This document shows positions 32,960 through 42,657 of a stretch of 64,000 bases of DNA, in pieces; position 1 is the stretch's first letter, and every line of letters starts with the position of its first letter. The notes below the pieces were generated by a model, which saw only the letters and a program-made list of their open reading frames with translations, did not search any database and was not told where the DNA came from. A program made the translations under genes and the position numbers. The DNA comes from Usitatibacter sp035624355. Its GTDB lineage: Bacteria > Pseudomonadota > Gammaproteobacteria > Burkholderiales > Usitatibacteraceae. The DNA is taken from positions 1 to 64,000 of the forward strand of contig DASPRQ010000025.1 of assembly GCA_035624355.1 (NCBI GenBank), given 5' to 3'.

Positions 32960-33199
32960 CTAGCAGTCGACCGAGGGGGTGATCGACACTAGAACGCGGT
33001 ATTGGGCAGCAACCCGTTCGTACGAGAACTGCGAGAGGGCCGTTCTTTGGGATGCGTGCTCAAGCGTGATGGCGCAGACATTGCCCTGCCCATCGAGATC
33101 GACGACCGTGTTCTCGTCGAGATCGCGAGTTTCCGCAGCAGGCATCTCCTTCAACTCGATCAGGAGCGTATCCGTGTCTTCGAAATGGCGGATTCTCAT
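32960..33199 (-). CDS. DUF2283 domain protein
   Basis: A 79-residue protein. The pattern 'MRIRHFEDTDTLLIELK...DLDENTVVDLDGQGNVCAITLEHAS' fits DUF2283, small proteins of unknown function often found near mobile or toxin-antitoxin-like genes. ATG 33199 gives the family start; a longer version from 33220 is possible. Base composition is visibly lower in GC than its neighbours and codons such as CGT, GTT and GAA are used freely, suggesting later acquisition. No partner gene is recognised beside it. Confidence 0.7.
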   Translation of the reverse strand: MRIRHFEDTDTLLIELKEMPAAETRDLDENTVVDLDGQGNVCAITLEHASQRTALSQFSYERVAAQYRVLVSITPSVDC

Positions 33200-33232
33200 G
33201 GCACCTGCTATCGGCCACAACCCTGAAAGCTT

Positions 33233-33313
33233 CTAGGCCTTCAGCAGCGCATTGACGACGAACAGTGCGACCAGCGCAACAAGCGTCAGCGTGTTCTGAA
33301 TTCGATAGCTCAT
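33233..33313 (-). CDS. 26-residue single-span membrane peptide coupled to recX
   Basis: A very short frame with ATG at 33313 overlapping the recX stop (ATGA) and GGAG eight bases upstream inside recX, so translation would be coupled. The peptide begins MSYRIQ, continues with about 17 mostly hydrophobic residues (Leu, Val, Ala, Phe) and ends NALLKA: one transmembrane helix with a basic N-terminus. I do not recognise a family. Support is the ribosome binding site, the exact overlap and the membrane-like composition; conservation is untested. Confidence 0.5.
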   Translation of the reverse strand: MSYRIQNTLTLVALVALFVVNALLKA

Positions 33314-33759
33314 CGCGATTTCTCCACGGTTCGGAGGAAGCCGAGCACCTCGTCCAGCCGAAAGCCCCGGCCCTGGAGGAAGCGCGCCTGGCGCGCCTTC
33401 TCGCGCGCGTCGGCCGGGGGCGCCCCGAAGCGGCTGCGCCAGATCGATTCCATGCTCGCCACCCCGTCGGCCGCGGCGGCGCGGAAGCCGCGCGCGATGG
33501 TTTCCTCGTCCACGCCCTGGGCGCGCAGCTGGTGCGCGACCTTGAGCGGCCCGAAACGCCGGGACTTGGCGCGGATCGTCTGCTCGGCGAACCGGGCGTC
33601 CGAAAGCCAGCCGCGCTTCACGAGCTCGTCGAGGAGGGCTTCGACATCATCGCCCTCCTCCGCGTACGCGGCGAGCTTGCGCCGGAGCTCCTCGCGCGAG
33701 TGCTCGCGGCGCGCGAGGAGCCGCAGCGCGCGCGCCTTGAGGGTGGGTTCCTGGCGCAT
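33310..33759 (-). CDS. recX: RecA regulator RecX
   Basis: A 149-residue all-helical protein of the RecX family, which binds RecA filaments and limits RecA activity. Seen: the tandem helical repeats with 'ALRLLARREHSREELRRKL' and 'LDELVKRGWLSDARFAEQTI', typical RecX motifs. It follows recA by 22 bases in the same direction, the classical recA-recX order. Its stop overlaps the start of a tiny membrane peptide frame. Confidence 0.93.
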   Translation of the reverse strand: MRQEPTLKARALRLLARREHSREELRRKLAAYAEEGDDVEALLDELVKRGWLSDARFAEQTIRAKSRRFGPLKVAHQLRAQGVDEETIARGFRAAAADGVASMESIWRSRFGAPPADAREKARQARFLQGRGFRLDEVLGFLRTVEKSR

Positions 33760-33781
33760 GGCCCGCGCCTCGCCCGCGTGC

Positions 33782-34813
<1,032 letters not shown>

Positions 34814-34925
34814 CTTCGGGGCTTCCGGGGCGGTGCTGGAGATGACCTTGAGCATTTTCATTATCCCATCGATTGATTGTTGGAGACGGTTGCGAGGCTA
34901 CTCGGTCCCAGGCTCATGGAATGAG

Positions 34926-35525
34926 CTACCGGACCCGGCGCACCAGCCCCGCCATGACGCCGAAGATCTCGAATCCCCCCTTGGGGCGCAGTACGGGATA
35001 CGCCTTGTTCGCGGGCTTCAGGACGAAGCCGCCCTTCTCCCGCTCCAGGTACTTCACGGTGAACTCGTTGTTCACGATCGCCACGACGATGTCGCCGACG
35101 TTGGCGTTCGGCTGCTGCTCGACCACCAGCAGGTCCCCTTCGTGGATCCCCGCGTCGATCATCGAATCGCCCTTCACGCGCACGAGCGAGGTCTTCGAGG
35201 GCACCTTCACCAGGTAGTCGTCCAGCGTGATGAGGTCGTAGCCATCGGCGAGCGCCGGGTTCGGAAGCCCCGCCTGCACCGCCGAATCGGCGAGTCGCCG
35301 CTCGAAGAAGCGCAGCCCGGGCTTGAGCTGCCGGTCCGGGGTCCAGTCGAGGAAGCCGGCCTCCTCGAAGCGCCTCACGCATTCGGCGACCCACGACTTG
35401 GCCGAGATCCCCCACAGGTGCGCGAGCACCGAGTACGAGGGGATCACCTTGTGCTCCGCGTAGTAGTCCTGGAGCTTCTCCAGGTACGCGGGATCCAGCG
35501 CGGGCTTCTGGCCATTCAACGCCAT
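34926..35525 (-). CDS. LexA-family (S24) autocleaving repressor
   Basis: A 199-residue transcriptional repressor. N-terminal winged-helix-like part (about 11-70, 'YYAEHKVIPSYSVLAHLWGI'), a cleavage site Ala85-Gly86 (AVQAGLP), catalytic Ser121 (GDSM) and Lys158 (VKYLE): all elements of RecA-stimulated self-cleavage. The DNA-binding part differs enough from canonical proteobacterial LexA that I do not name it lexA. Its promoter carries two identical-arm palindromes unlike CTGT-N8-ACAG. Likely autoregulated and controlling the downstream recA, recX and peptide. Confidence 0.88.
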   Translation of the reverse strand: MALNGQKPALDPAYLEKLQDYYAEHKVIPSYSVLAHLWGISAKSWVAECVRRFEEAGFLDWTPDRQLKPGLRFFERRLADSAVQAGLPNPALADGYDLITLDDYLVKVPSKTSLVRVKGDSMIDAGIHEGDLLVVEQQPNANVGDIVVAIVNNEFTVKYLEREKGGFVLKPANKAYPVLRPKGGFEIFGVMAGLVRRVR

Positions 35526-35543
35526 GGGGGGCTCGGGCGATGA

Positions 35544-35559
35544 CAGAACGATTGTTCTG
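35544..35559. promoter_or_regulatory. Putative LexA-like operator O1, CAGAAC-N4-GTTCTG
   Basis: Perfect 6-bp inverted repeat CAGAACGATTGTTCTG, 18 bases upstream of the repressor gene start codon and overlapping its predicted transcription start (about 35554). Identical arms to O2, centre-to-centre distance 23 bp. Confidence 0.8.
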
Positions 35560-35560
35560 C

Positions 35561-35589
35561 ACGCTACAGAACGGACGTTCTGTTGTCAA
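35561..35589 (-). promoter_or_regulatory. Promoter of the LexA-family/recA operon
   Basis: Minus-strand TTGACA (35584-35589), a perfect -35 hexamer overlapping the cinA stop codon, a 17-base spacer, and a weak -10 TAGCGT (35561-35566). The spacer is filled exactly by operator O2, and O1 covers the start site, so a bound repressor would block RNA polymerase. Confidence 0.7.
35567..35582. promoter_or_regulatory. Putative LexA-like operator O2, CAGAAC-N4-GTTCTG
   Basis: Perfect inverted repeat CAGAACGGACGTTCTG, extended to 7-bp arms by flanking A and T (35566-35583). It lies between the -35 and -10 boxes of the repressor promoter. Confidence 0.8.
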
Positions 35590-36074
35590 GCCAGCAGGTC
35601 GATCAGCCCCTGCAGCGCGACCGCCACCGACTGGCGCCGCACGGCCGCCCGGTCGCCCTTGAAGAGGAAGCGGCGGCACTGAACCGGAGCGCCGCGCGCG
35701 GCCCACGCGAACCAGACGAGGCCGACGGGCTTCGCGGGTGTGCCCCCGGTGGGACCGGCGATCCCGGTGATCGCCACGCTCGCGTCGGCGGCGCTGCGCT
35801 CGAGCGCGCCGGCGGCCATCTCGGCGGCGACCTCCTCGCTCACCGCCCCGTGGGCGACGAGAGTGGCGTTCGCCACCCCCAGCATCTCTTCCTTCGCGAG
35901 GTTGGCGTAGGTGACGAAGCCGCGCTCGAACCAGTCGGAGCTGCCGGACACGCGGGTGATGGCCTCGGCCACGCCGCCGCCGGTGCACGACTCCGCGGTG
36001 GCGACGCGCACGCCGCGGCGCTTCGCGGCGAGCCCGAGACGCCGCGCGAGGCCGGTGATTCTCCGCTCGTTCAC
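35586..36074 (-). CDS. pncC: CinA-family nicotinamide-nucleotide amidohydrolase
   Basis: A 162-residue CinA C-terminal-type deamidase that recycles nicotinamide mononucleotide to nicotinate mononucleotide in NAD salvage. Seen: TAESCTGGG (catalytic Ser/Lys region), 'GFVTYANLAKEEMLGV', 'ITGIAGPTGGTPAKPVG'. It is the stand-alone form without the N-terminal MoeA-like domain. GTG 36074 overlaps the stop of the GNAT gene (GTGA). In several bacteria cinA precedes recA, as here with the repressor gene between them. Confidence 0.93.
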   Translation of the reverse strand: MNERRITGLARRLGLAAKRRGVRVATAESCTGGGVAEAITRVSGSSDWFERGFVTYANLAKEEMLGVANATLVAHGAVSEEVAAEMAAGALERSAADASVAITGIAGPTGGTPAKPVGLVWFAWAARGAPVQCRRFLFKGDRAAVRRQSVAVALQGLIDLLA

Positions 36075-36817
36075 CGCTGCTCCCCCGGCCGGCCGCGGTA
36101 CCAGTACCGGTAGCGCTCGCCGAACCCGAACTCGCGATAGAGCCTGCGGGCGGGCTCGTTGTCCGCCTTCACCTGGAGGTAGGCGTGGCGCGCGCCCAGC
36201 TCCCACGCGGCGGCGAGGAGCGCCGAGACGACCGAGCGCGCGTGTCCCGCACGCCGCGCCGCCTCGTCGGTGATGATGTCGAAGAGGCCCGCGCAGTCGT
36301 CCTCGACGATGGTGAGCCCCGTGGCGAGCACGCGCCCGCCGCGGCGCACGCCCACCGCGCGCAGCGCGAGCGGCATGCCCTCGAGCCGGGCGAGGTGCGC
36401 GCGCCGATGCTCGGGGGGCGAGCCGCGCATGGCGCCCACCGCTTCCACCATGGCTGCGAGGTCCATGGGCTCGGCGCCGTCGGGGGCGAGCCGGGTCGGA
36501 TCGATCGCCGCCGCTTCGACGGCGGTCGGATCGAAGCTCCCGTAGCCGCGGCGCTCGAGCTCGGCGTCGAGCGAGGCGGGCTCCGAGAACGGCGTCATGC
36601 GGAAGATCGCCGGCAGCCCCGCCCGCGCGTACAGGCGCTCGCAGTAGGCGATCTTGGCCTCGAGCGGCTCGCGCGACGGGTAGATCGCGTTCACCGACCG
36701 CGCGCGCTTCGCCTGGCCGTTGAGCAGGCGCAGCAGCCACCCGTCGTAGACCAGCTGGCCCGGAGGGGCGGAAGAGTTGAGCGCCAGCTCCTCGAGGCGC
36801 CGCTCGTCGGGCCCCAT
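36071..36817 (-). CDS. GNAT-family N-acetyltransferase
   Basis: A 248-residue acetyltransferase. The C-terminal part shows the acetyl-CoA-binding pattern 'RRAGHARSVVSALLAAAWE' and the closing 'NEPARRLYREFGFGERYRYWYR'. The N-terminal half begins 'RRLEELALNSSAPPGQLVYDGWLLRLLNG' and includes 'KRARSVNAIYPS', a layout seen in GNAT proteins annotated only by fold. Substrate unknown. It lies 6 bases after ugpC and is coupled to cinA, so it may be carried on the ugp transcript. Confidence 0.85.
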   Translation of the reverse strand: MGPDERRLEELALNSSAPPGQLVYDGWLLRLLNGQAKRARSVNAIYPSREPLEAKIAYCERLYARAGLPAIFRMTPFSEPASLDAELERRGYGSFDPTAVEAAAIDPTRLAPDGAEPMDLAAMVEAVGAMRGSPPEHRRAHLARLEGMPLALRAVGVRRGGRVLATGLTIVEDDCAGLFDIITDEAARRAGHARSVVSALLAAAWELGARHAYLQVKADNEPARRLYREFGFGERYRYWYRGRPGEQR

Positions 36818-36823
36818 GGAGGC

Positions 36824-37900
<1,077 letters not shown>

Positions 37901-37920
37901 GGTCCCTATCCCTGTGCGCC

Positions 37921-37954
37921 GGCGTCGAGCGGCCCTTGGGTCCGCTCCAACGCC
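37921..37954. repeat. REP-like palindrome copy A (between ugpE and ugpC)
   Basis: GGCGTCGAGCGG (37921-37932), an 8-9 base loop CCCTTGGG, then CCGCTCCAACGCC (37942-37954). Same arms as the copies at 56931 and 60335/60385, one internal mismatch. On ugp mRNA it would form a hairpin in the ugpE-ugpC gap. Confidence 0.75.
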
Positions 37955-37986
37955 GCTCCCGAAGATCGAAGCTTCGCAGGTTTCAT

Positions 37987-38856
37987 CTATTTCTCGGTTT
38001 CGACTAGGCCCTTCACGAACCACTTTTGCATGAGGACCACCACCAGCGCCGGCGGCATCAGCGCCAGAATGGCGGTAGCCATGACAATGTTCCACTCGGT
38101 CGCGGCGTCGCCGCCGGCGATCATGCGCTTGATCCCGATCACGACGGTGTACATCGACTCGCTGGCCGTGACGAGCAGCGGCCAGAGGTACTGGTTCCAG
38201 CCGTAGATGAAGAGGATCACGAAAAGCGCGGCGATGTGCGTCCTGGAGAGCGGCGCCACGACGTCCCAGAAGAAGCGCATCGGTCCCGCGCCATCGATGC
38301 GCGCGGCGTCCACGAGCTCGTCGGGGATCGTCATGAAGAACTGCCGGAAGAGGAAGGTCGCGGTGGCCGAGGCGACGAGCGGCAGGACCAGGCCGGGGTA
38401 GGAGTCGAGGATGTGCAGCTCCGCCATCACCTTGAAGGTCGGGATGATGCGCACCTCCACGGGCAGCATCAGGGTGACGAAGATCATCCAGAAGAAGAAG
38501 TTGCGCAGCGGGAATCGGAAGTAGACGATCGCGAACGCCGACAGGATCGAGATCGCGATCTTGCCGATCGCCACCGAGAGCGCGACGATCAGGCTGTTGA
38601 GCAGCATCCGGTCCACGGGCGCTCCCGAGCCCTTCTCCGATCCCGCCACCAGGGCGTGATGGTAGTTCGACCACGCCTGCCCGCCGGGGAGCAGCGGCAT
38701 GGGGACGTTCACGATCTGGTCGTAGGTGAGCGTCGAGGCGACGAACGTGACCCACAGCGGAAACGCCAGCACGATCACGCCGGCGACGAGGATCAGGTGC
38801 GCGAGGAGGTCGCCCACCGGGCGATTCTCGACCATTCCCGTGCGCGGGGCGGCCAT
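37987..38856 (-). CDS. ugpE: Glycerol-3-phosphate-type ABC permease UgpE
   Basis: A 289-residue inner-membrane permease with about six helices and the cytoplasmic EAA-type loop ('DAARIDGAGPMRFFW') that contacts the ATPase. N-terminus is cytoplasmic and the C-terminus ends WFVKGLVETEK, typical of the second permease of MalG/UgpE type. ATG 38856 overlaps the ugpA stop by one base (TGATG), so translation is coupled. Confidence 0.9.
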   Translation of the reverse strand: MAAPRTGMVENRPVGDLLAHLILVAGVIVLAFPLWVTFVASTLTYDQIVNVPMPLLPGGQAWSNYHHALVAGSEKGSGAPVDRMLLNSLIVALSVAIGKIAISILSAFAIVYFRFPLRNFFFWMIFVTLMLPVEVRIIPTFKVMAELHILDSYPGLVLPLVASATATFLFRQFFMTIPDELVDAARIDGAGPMRFFWDVVAPLSRTHIAALFVILFIYGWNQYLWPLLVTASESMYTVVIGIKRMIAGGDAATEWNIVMATAILALMPPALVVVLMQKWFVKGLVETEK

Positions 38857-39737
38857 CAGTATTGCACCCTGCGCTCGACGTACCGGAACTGGATCACCGT
38901 GAGCGCGATCACGATGAACATGAGGACCACCGACTGCGCGGAGGAGCCGCCGATGTCCGCTGCCTTCACGCCGTCGAAGTACACCTTGTAGACGAGGATC
39001 TGGGTGGACTCCACCGGGCCTCCCTCGGTCGTGGCGTCGATCACGCCGAACGTGTCGAAGAAGGCGTAGACGATGTTCATCACGAGCAGGAAGAAGCCCG
39101 TCGGCGAGATCAGCGGGAAGACGATGGTCCAGAACCGCCGCACGGGACCCGCGCCGTCGATCGCCGCCGCCTCGATGAGCGACCCCGGGATCGACTGCAG
39201 CCCGGCGAGGAAGAAGATGAAGTTGTAGCTGATCTGCTTCCACGTGGCCGCGACCACGACCATCAGCATCGCCTGGCCCTCGTCCACGCGCCAGTTCCAC
39301 TCGATGCCCAGCCGTCGCAAGTAATAGCTCACCAGGCCGATGGTCGGCGCGAAGAGGAAGGCCCAGAGCACGCCCGCAATCGCCGGGGCCACGGCGTACG
39401 GCCAGATGAGCAGCGTCTTGTACAAGAGCGCGCCGCGCACCACGTGGTCGGCCATCGTCGCGAGCAGCAGCGAGATCGAGATCCCGAGGGAGGCCACCAG
39501 CAGGCTGAAGACGGCCGTCACGCGGAACGAGGCGAGGTAGTGAGGGTCGCGGAAGAGCTCCCGGAAGTTCTCGAGCCCGACGAAGTGCGTCGTGAGCCCG
39601 AACGGATCCTGCGCGAGGAAGGAGAAGTAGACCGCCTGGATCGCCGGCCAGAAGAAGAACACGACCGTGATCGTGAGCTGCGGCGCCACCAGCGCATAGG
39701 GCAGCCAGGCGGACTTGAAGACGACGCGCTTTTCCAT
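38856..39737 (-). CDS. ugpA: Glycerol-3-phosphate-type ABC permease UgpA
   Basis: A 293-residue permease, partner of UgpE, about six transmembrane helices and an EAA-type loop (EAAAIDGAGP). The N-terminus 'FKSAWLPYALVAPQLTITVVFFFWPA' and 'YFSFLAQDPFGLTTHFVGLENF' match UgpA rather than MalF, supporting a glycerol-phosphate or glycerophosphodiester substrate. It lies 61 bases after ugpB, across a perfect palindrome. Confidence 0.92.
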   Translation of the reverse strand: MEKRVVFKSAWLPYALVAPQLTITVVFFFWPAIQAVYFSFLAQDPFGLTTHFVGLENFRELFRDPHYLASFRVTAVFSLLVASLGISISLLLATMADHVVRGALLYKTLLIWPYAVAPAIAGVLWAFLFAPTIGLVSYYLRRLGIEWNWRVDEGQAMLMVVVAATWKQISYNFIFFLAGLQSIPGSLIEAAAIDGAGPVRRFWTIVFPLISPTGFFLLVMNIVYAFFDTFGVIDATTEGGPVESTQILVYKVYFDGVKAADIGGSSAQSVVLMFIVIALTVIQFRYVERRVQY

Positions 39738-39746
39738 CCTCGCCGT

Positions 39747-39774
39747 GGAAAGGGCGGCCGCGGCCGCCCTTTCC
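39747..39774. repeat. Perfect 28-bp palindrome between ugpB and ugpA
   Basis: Two exact 14-base arms with no loop (left arm GGAAAGGGCGGCCG, centre between 39760 and 39761), giving a very stable hairpin in the ugpBAEC mRNA. No T run follows, so it more likely protects the ugpB message or attenuates than terminates. Such intercistronic hairpins are common after genes of abundant binding proteins. Confidence 0.85.
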
Positions 39775-39798
39775 TGTCTCCTCCGACGCGAACCGGCG

Positions 39799-41115
39799 CT
39801 ACTTGTTCGCCGCCTCGAACTTGCGCAGCAGCTCGTCGACGCGCGCCACCGCCTCGTCGAGCGCCGCCTTCGGCGTCTTCTTGCCCGAGAGCGCCGCCTC
39901 GATCTCGTCCTCGATGATATCGCGCCCCTGCACGTAGCTGCCGAAGCGCAGCCCCTTCGAGTTCACGGTCGGCACCTTGTAGGTGAGCTGCTTGATCGCG
40001 ACCTCCGGCCCGGGGTTCTTCATGTAGAAGCCGGACTTCTTCGTGAGCTCGTAGGCCGCCGTCGTAATGGGCAGATAGCCCGTGGCCGTGTGCCAGTCCA
40101 TCTGCACCTCGGGCTTGGACAGGAAATGGAAGAACTCGGCCACGCCCTTGTACACGTTGGGGGTCTTCCCGCCCATCACCCAGAGCGAGGCGCCGCCGAT
40201 GATGGAGTTCTGCGGCGCGCCCTTCACGTCGGCCCAGTACGGCAGGAAATGCACCGACCACTTGAACTTGGCCTGCTTCGCGACGATCCCCGAGGCGCCG
40301 ATCGAGAGGGTGGCCATCGCGCACTTGCCGCTCGCGAAGGTGCCGTCGCCCTGGCTGCCCTTGCCGACGTAGGTGAACTCGCCCTTCTTCACGAGGTCCG
40401 CGAGCATGGCGATCTGGCGCACGTGCAGCGGCGAGTTGATCTCGAGCCGCGTGCCGAGGCCCGCCATGCCGTTCTCAAGCGTGCCGATCGGCACGTTGTG
40501 CCAGGCGGAGAAGTTCTCGATGTGCGTCCAGGCGAGCCACGAGGTCGTGTAGACGCAGTCCTGCCCGGCGGCCTTCAGCTTGTCCGCATCGGCGACGAAC
40601 TCCTCCCAGGTCCTCGGCGCCTTCGACGGATCGAGGCCCGCCTTCTGGAACGCGTCCTCGTTGACGAAGAACACGACCGTCGAGCTGTTGAACGGGAACG
40701 ACAGCATGTTCCCGTGCGGGTCGCTGTAGTAGCCCGAGACGGCCGGCAGGTACGCCTTCGGATCGAACGGCTCGTCGGCGTCCTTCATGAGCTTGTAGAC
40801 GGGGACGATGGCGCCCTTGCCGGCCATCATCGTCGCGGTGCCCACCTCGAACACCTGCAGGATCGCCGGCGCGTTGCCCGCGCGGTAGGCGGCGATCGCC
40901 GCGGTCATCGATTCGGGGTACCCGCCCTTGTAGACGGGAACCACCTTGTAGCGGTCCTGGCTCGCGTTGAACTCGTTGGCGATCTCGTTGAGCTTGGTGC
41001 CGTTGAAACCGCTCATGGAGTGCCAGAAGGCGATCTCCGTCTGGTTCTGGCCGTAGGCCGCGGTGGCGGCGAGCGCGACCAGCGCCGCGAGCGCGAGCAG
41101 CGATTTGCGGATCAT
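39799..41115 (-). CDS. ugpB: Glycerol-3-phosphate-type ABC substrate-binding protein
   Basis: A 438-residue periplasmic binding protein. Signal peptide about 1-22 (MIRKSLLALAALVALAATAA), then 'TEIAFWHSMSGFNGTKLNEIANEFN', the UgpB-type start with the WHSM motif. ATG 41115 was chosen because AAGGAGG stands nine bases upstream; an in-frame GTG at 41223 would bury the signal peptide. Heads the ugpBAEC order. glpK lies divergently about 2.4 kb away, fitting glycerol compound use. PhoB or other control is not evident. Confidence 0.92.
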   Translation of the reverse strand: MIRKSLLALAALVALAATAAYGQNQTEIAFWHSMSGFNGTKLNEIANEFNASQDRYKVVPVYKGGYPESMTAAIAAYRAGNAPAILQVFEVGTATMMAGKGAIVPVYKLMKDADEPFDPKAYLPAVSGYYSDPHGNMLSFPFNSSTVVFFVNEDAFQKAGLDPSKAPRTWEEFVADADKLKAAGQDCVYTTSWLAWTHIENFSAWHNVPIGTLENGMAGLGTRLEINSPLHVRQIAMLADLVKKGEFTYVGKGSQGDGTFASGKCAMATLSIGASGIVAKQAKFKWSVHFLPYWADVKGAPQNSIIGGASLWVMGGKTPNVYKGVAEFFHFLSKPEVQMDWHTATGYLPITTAAYELTKKSGFYMKNPGPEVAIKQLTYKVPTVNSKGLRFGSYVQGRDIIEDEIEAALSGKKTPKAALDEAVARVDELLRKFEAANK

Positions 41116-41259
41116 CTGGGGAGCCTCCTTCGGATGGGTGGCCGCGGGCCTTGTTCTCGTCACTAGGGCAGCCTGCGGACGCCGCCAATGGTACAACGAT
41201 CGCCCGGGGGGCGTCGTGACCATTCGATGACCGATTGCCGCAGATCAAACGTGGCCGGG

Positions 41260-41520
41260 CTATCCCCCCGAAAGCGCCGCCACCACGAGGACCTCGTCGC
41301 GCGAGTCGAGGCGCCGGTCGAGGCTCGCCTCCTGCGCGCGGTTCACGAAGACCTTGATGTGCGGCCGGATCGCGTCCTGCTCGTCGACAATGCGGAACCG
41401 GATCCCGGGATGGCGGCGGTCGAGGTCCGCGAGAAGCTCGCCGAGCGTCGCGCCATGGGCCTCGACTTCGCGGCGGCGGCTCGTGTACTCCGCGAGCGGG
41501 GTGGGCAGGACGACCTTCAC
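41260..41520 (-). CDS. MoaD/ThiS-like ubiquitin-fold protein
   Basis: An 86-residue beta-grasp protein ending in Gly-Gly (AALSGG), the tail that is adenylated and thiocarboxylated in MoaD and ThiS sulfur carriers. The core (GATLGELLADLDRRHPGIR, 'IKVFVN', 'LDSRDEVLVVAALSGG') fits the family. GTG 41520 overlaps the stop of the Asp-box propeller gene (GTGA). No moaE, thiG or E1-like enzyme is adjacent, so it is probably not the molybdopterin subunit; the pairing with the propeller suggests a different partner. Confidence 0.82.
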   Translation of the reverse strand: MKVVLPTPLAEYTSRRREVEAHGATLGELLADLDRRHPGIRFRIVDEQDAIRPHIKVFVNRAQEASLDRRLDSRDEVLVVAALSGG

Positions 41521-42647
41521 GGCGCGGCCGACGCCTCGACGGCGTACACGTGCGGCAGGTGCAGGCAGAGGCAGCTCCAGCTCGCGCCCTCGTCGAAGCT
41601 CGCCCAGACCTCGCCGCCGGTGGTGCCGAAGTAAAGCCCCACGGGATCGAGCGGGTCGGCGCACATCGCCTGGCGCTTCACCGTGAACCAGCCCTGCGCG
41701 CGCGGCAGGCCCGCGTCGAGGCGCCGCCACCGTCGGCCGCGGTCGCGGCTCACGTACACCGCAGGCTTCCCGCCGATCGGCACGCGCGGCCACACGGTGC
41801 CGCCGTCCATGGGAAACACCCAGAGGGTCGCGGGGTCGCGCGGATGCAGCACGAGCGGGAAGCCGATGTCGCCGATCGCCTTCGGCATCGCGCGGCCGAT
41901 GCGCTCCCAGCGCGCGCGACCGCGGTCGAGCCGATAGATCCCGCAATGGTTCTGCTGGTAGACGTCGCCGGTGACCGGATGCACGCGCAGGCAATGCGGG
42001 TCGTGGCCGTACTCCGCGTCCGGATCGGGCAGGAAGTCGGCGGCGCACCCGCGGTTCAGGGGCGTCCACGAGGCCCCCGCGTCGCGCGACTCGAACACGC
42101 CGCCCGAGGAGCATCCCACGTAGAGGTGGCGCTCGTCGCTCGGGTCCACGTTGATCGAATGGAGCGTCCCCCCGTCGGGCGGCGCGTCCCCGGGCGGCCC
42201 GATCCATTTGCGCCGGTCCGGGTGCGCGTTGAAGCCGGCCACGCCTTCCCACGTGCGCCCGCCGTCGTCGGAGGCGAAGAGTCCCTGGGGCGAGCTGCCC
42301 GCGTACCAGCGCCCCGGCTGGCGCGCGTGGCCCGGCGTGAGCCAGAAGACGTGGCTCACGGAGTCCCCGCCGCTCGCGGCTTTCGGGAACCGGGGCGGAT
42401 GAGCGCTCTCCTTCCACGAGCGGCCGCCGTCCGTGGAGCGGTACACCGTGGGCCCGAGGTGGCCCGCGCGCACGGCGGCGAGCAACGTGCTCCCGTCCCG
42501 CGGGTCGAGGACCGCGTGATTCACGATCTGGCCGAGGAAGTGGGGGCCTTCGATGGACCAGCGCCGCCGGCGCGCGTCGGAGCCGAGGACGAAGAGCCCC
42601 TTGCGGGTCGAGACGAGGACGCGCAGCGCAGCCACGGAGCTTCGCAC
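41517..42647 (-). CDS. Asp-box (BNR/sialidase-like) beta-propeller protein
   Basis: A 376-residue protein with at least five Asp-box motifs (S-x-D-x-G-x-x-W): STDGGRSW, SDDGGRTW, SRDAGASW, SRDRGRRW and SFDEGASW, spaced as propeller blades. It looks like sialidase/VPS10-type folds but shows no sialidase active-site arginine triad that I can place, so no glycosidase activity is assigned. No signal peptide is clear ('RVLVSTRKGLFVLGSD'). Start is GTG 42647 with a second GTG three codons later. Coupled to a MoaD-like gene. Confidence 0.8.
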   Translation of the reverse strand: MRSSVAALRVLVSTRKGLFVLGSDARRRRWSIEGPHFLGQIVNHAVLDPRDGSTLLAAVRAGHLGPTVYRSTDGGRSWKESAHPPRFPKAASGGDSVSHVFWLTPGHARQPGRWYAGSSPQGLFASDDGGRTWEGVAGFNAHPDRRKWIGPPGDAPPDGGTLHSINVDPSDERHLYVGCSSGGVFESRDAGASWTPLNRGCAADFLPDPDAEYGHDPHCLRVHPVTGDVYQQNHCGIYRLDRGRARWERIGRAMPKAIGDIGFPLVLHPRDPATLWVFPMDGGTVWPRVPIGGKPAVYVSRDRGRRWRRLDAGLPRAQGWFTVKRQAMCADPLDPVGLYFGTTGGEVWASFDEGASWSCLCLHLPHVYAVEASAAP

Positions 42648-42657
42648 CGGCGCCGGC

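Noticed and set aside
33016..33029. GTTC-N6-GAAC palindrome inside the DUF2283 gene
   Set aside because: Different arm order and spacing from the operators at 35544 and 35567, inside coding sequence, with no promoter.
34862..34925. A separate SOS box directly upstream of recA
   Set aside because: No palindrome of the O1/O2 or CTGT-N8-ACAG type is present in this gap; recA most likely relies on the upstream repressor promoter.
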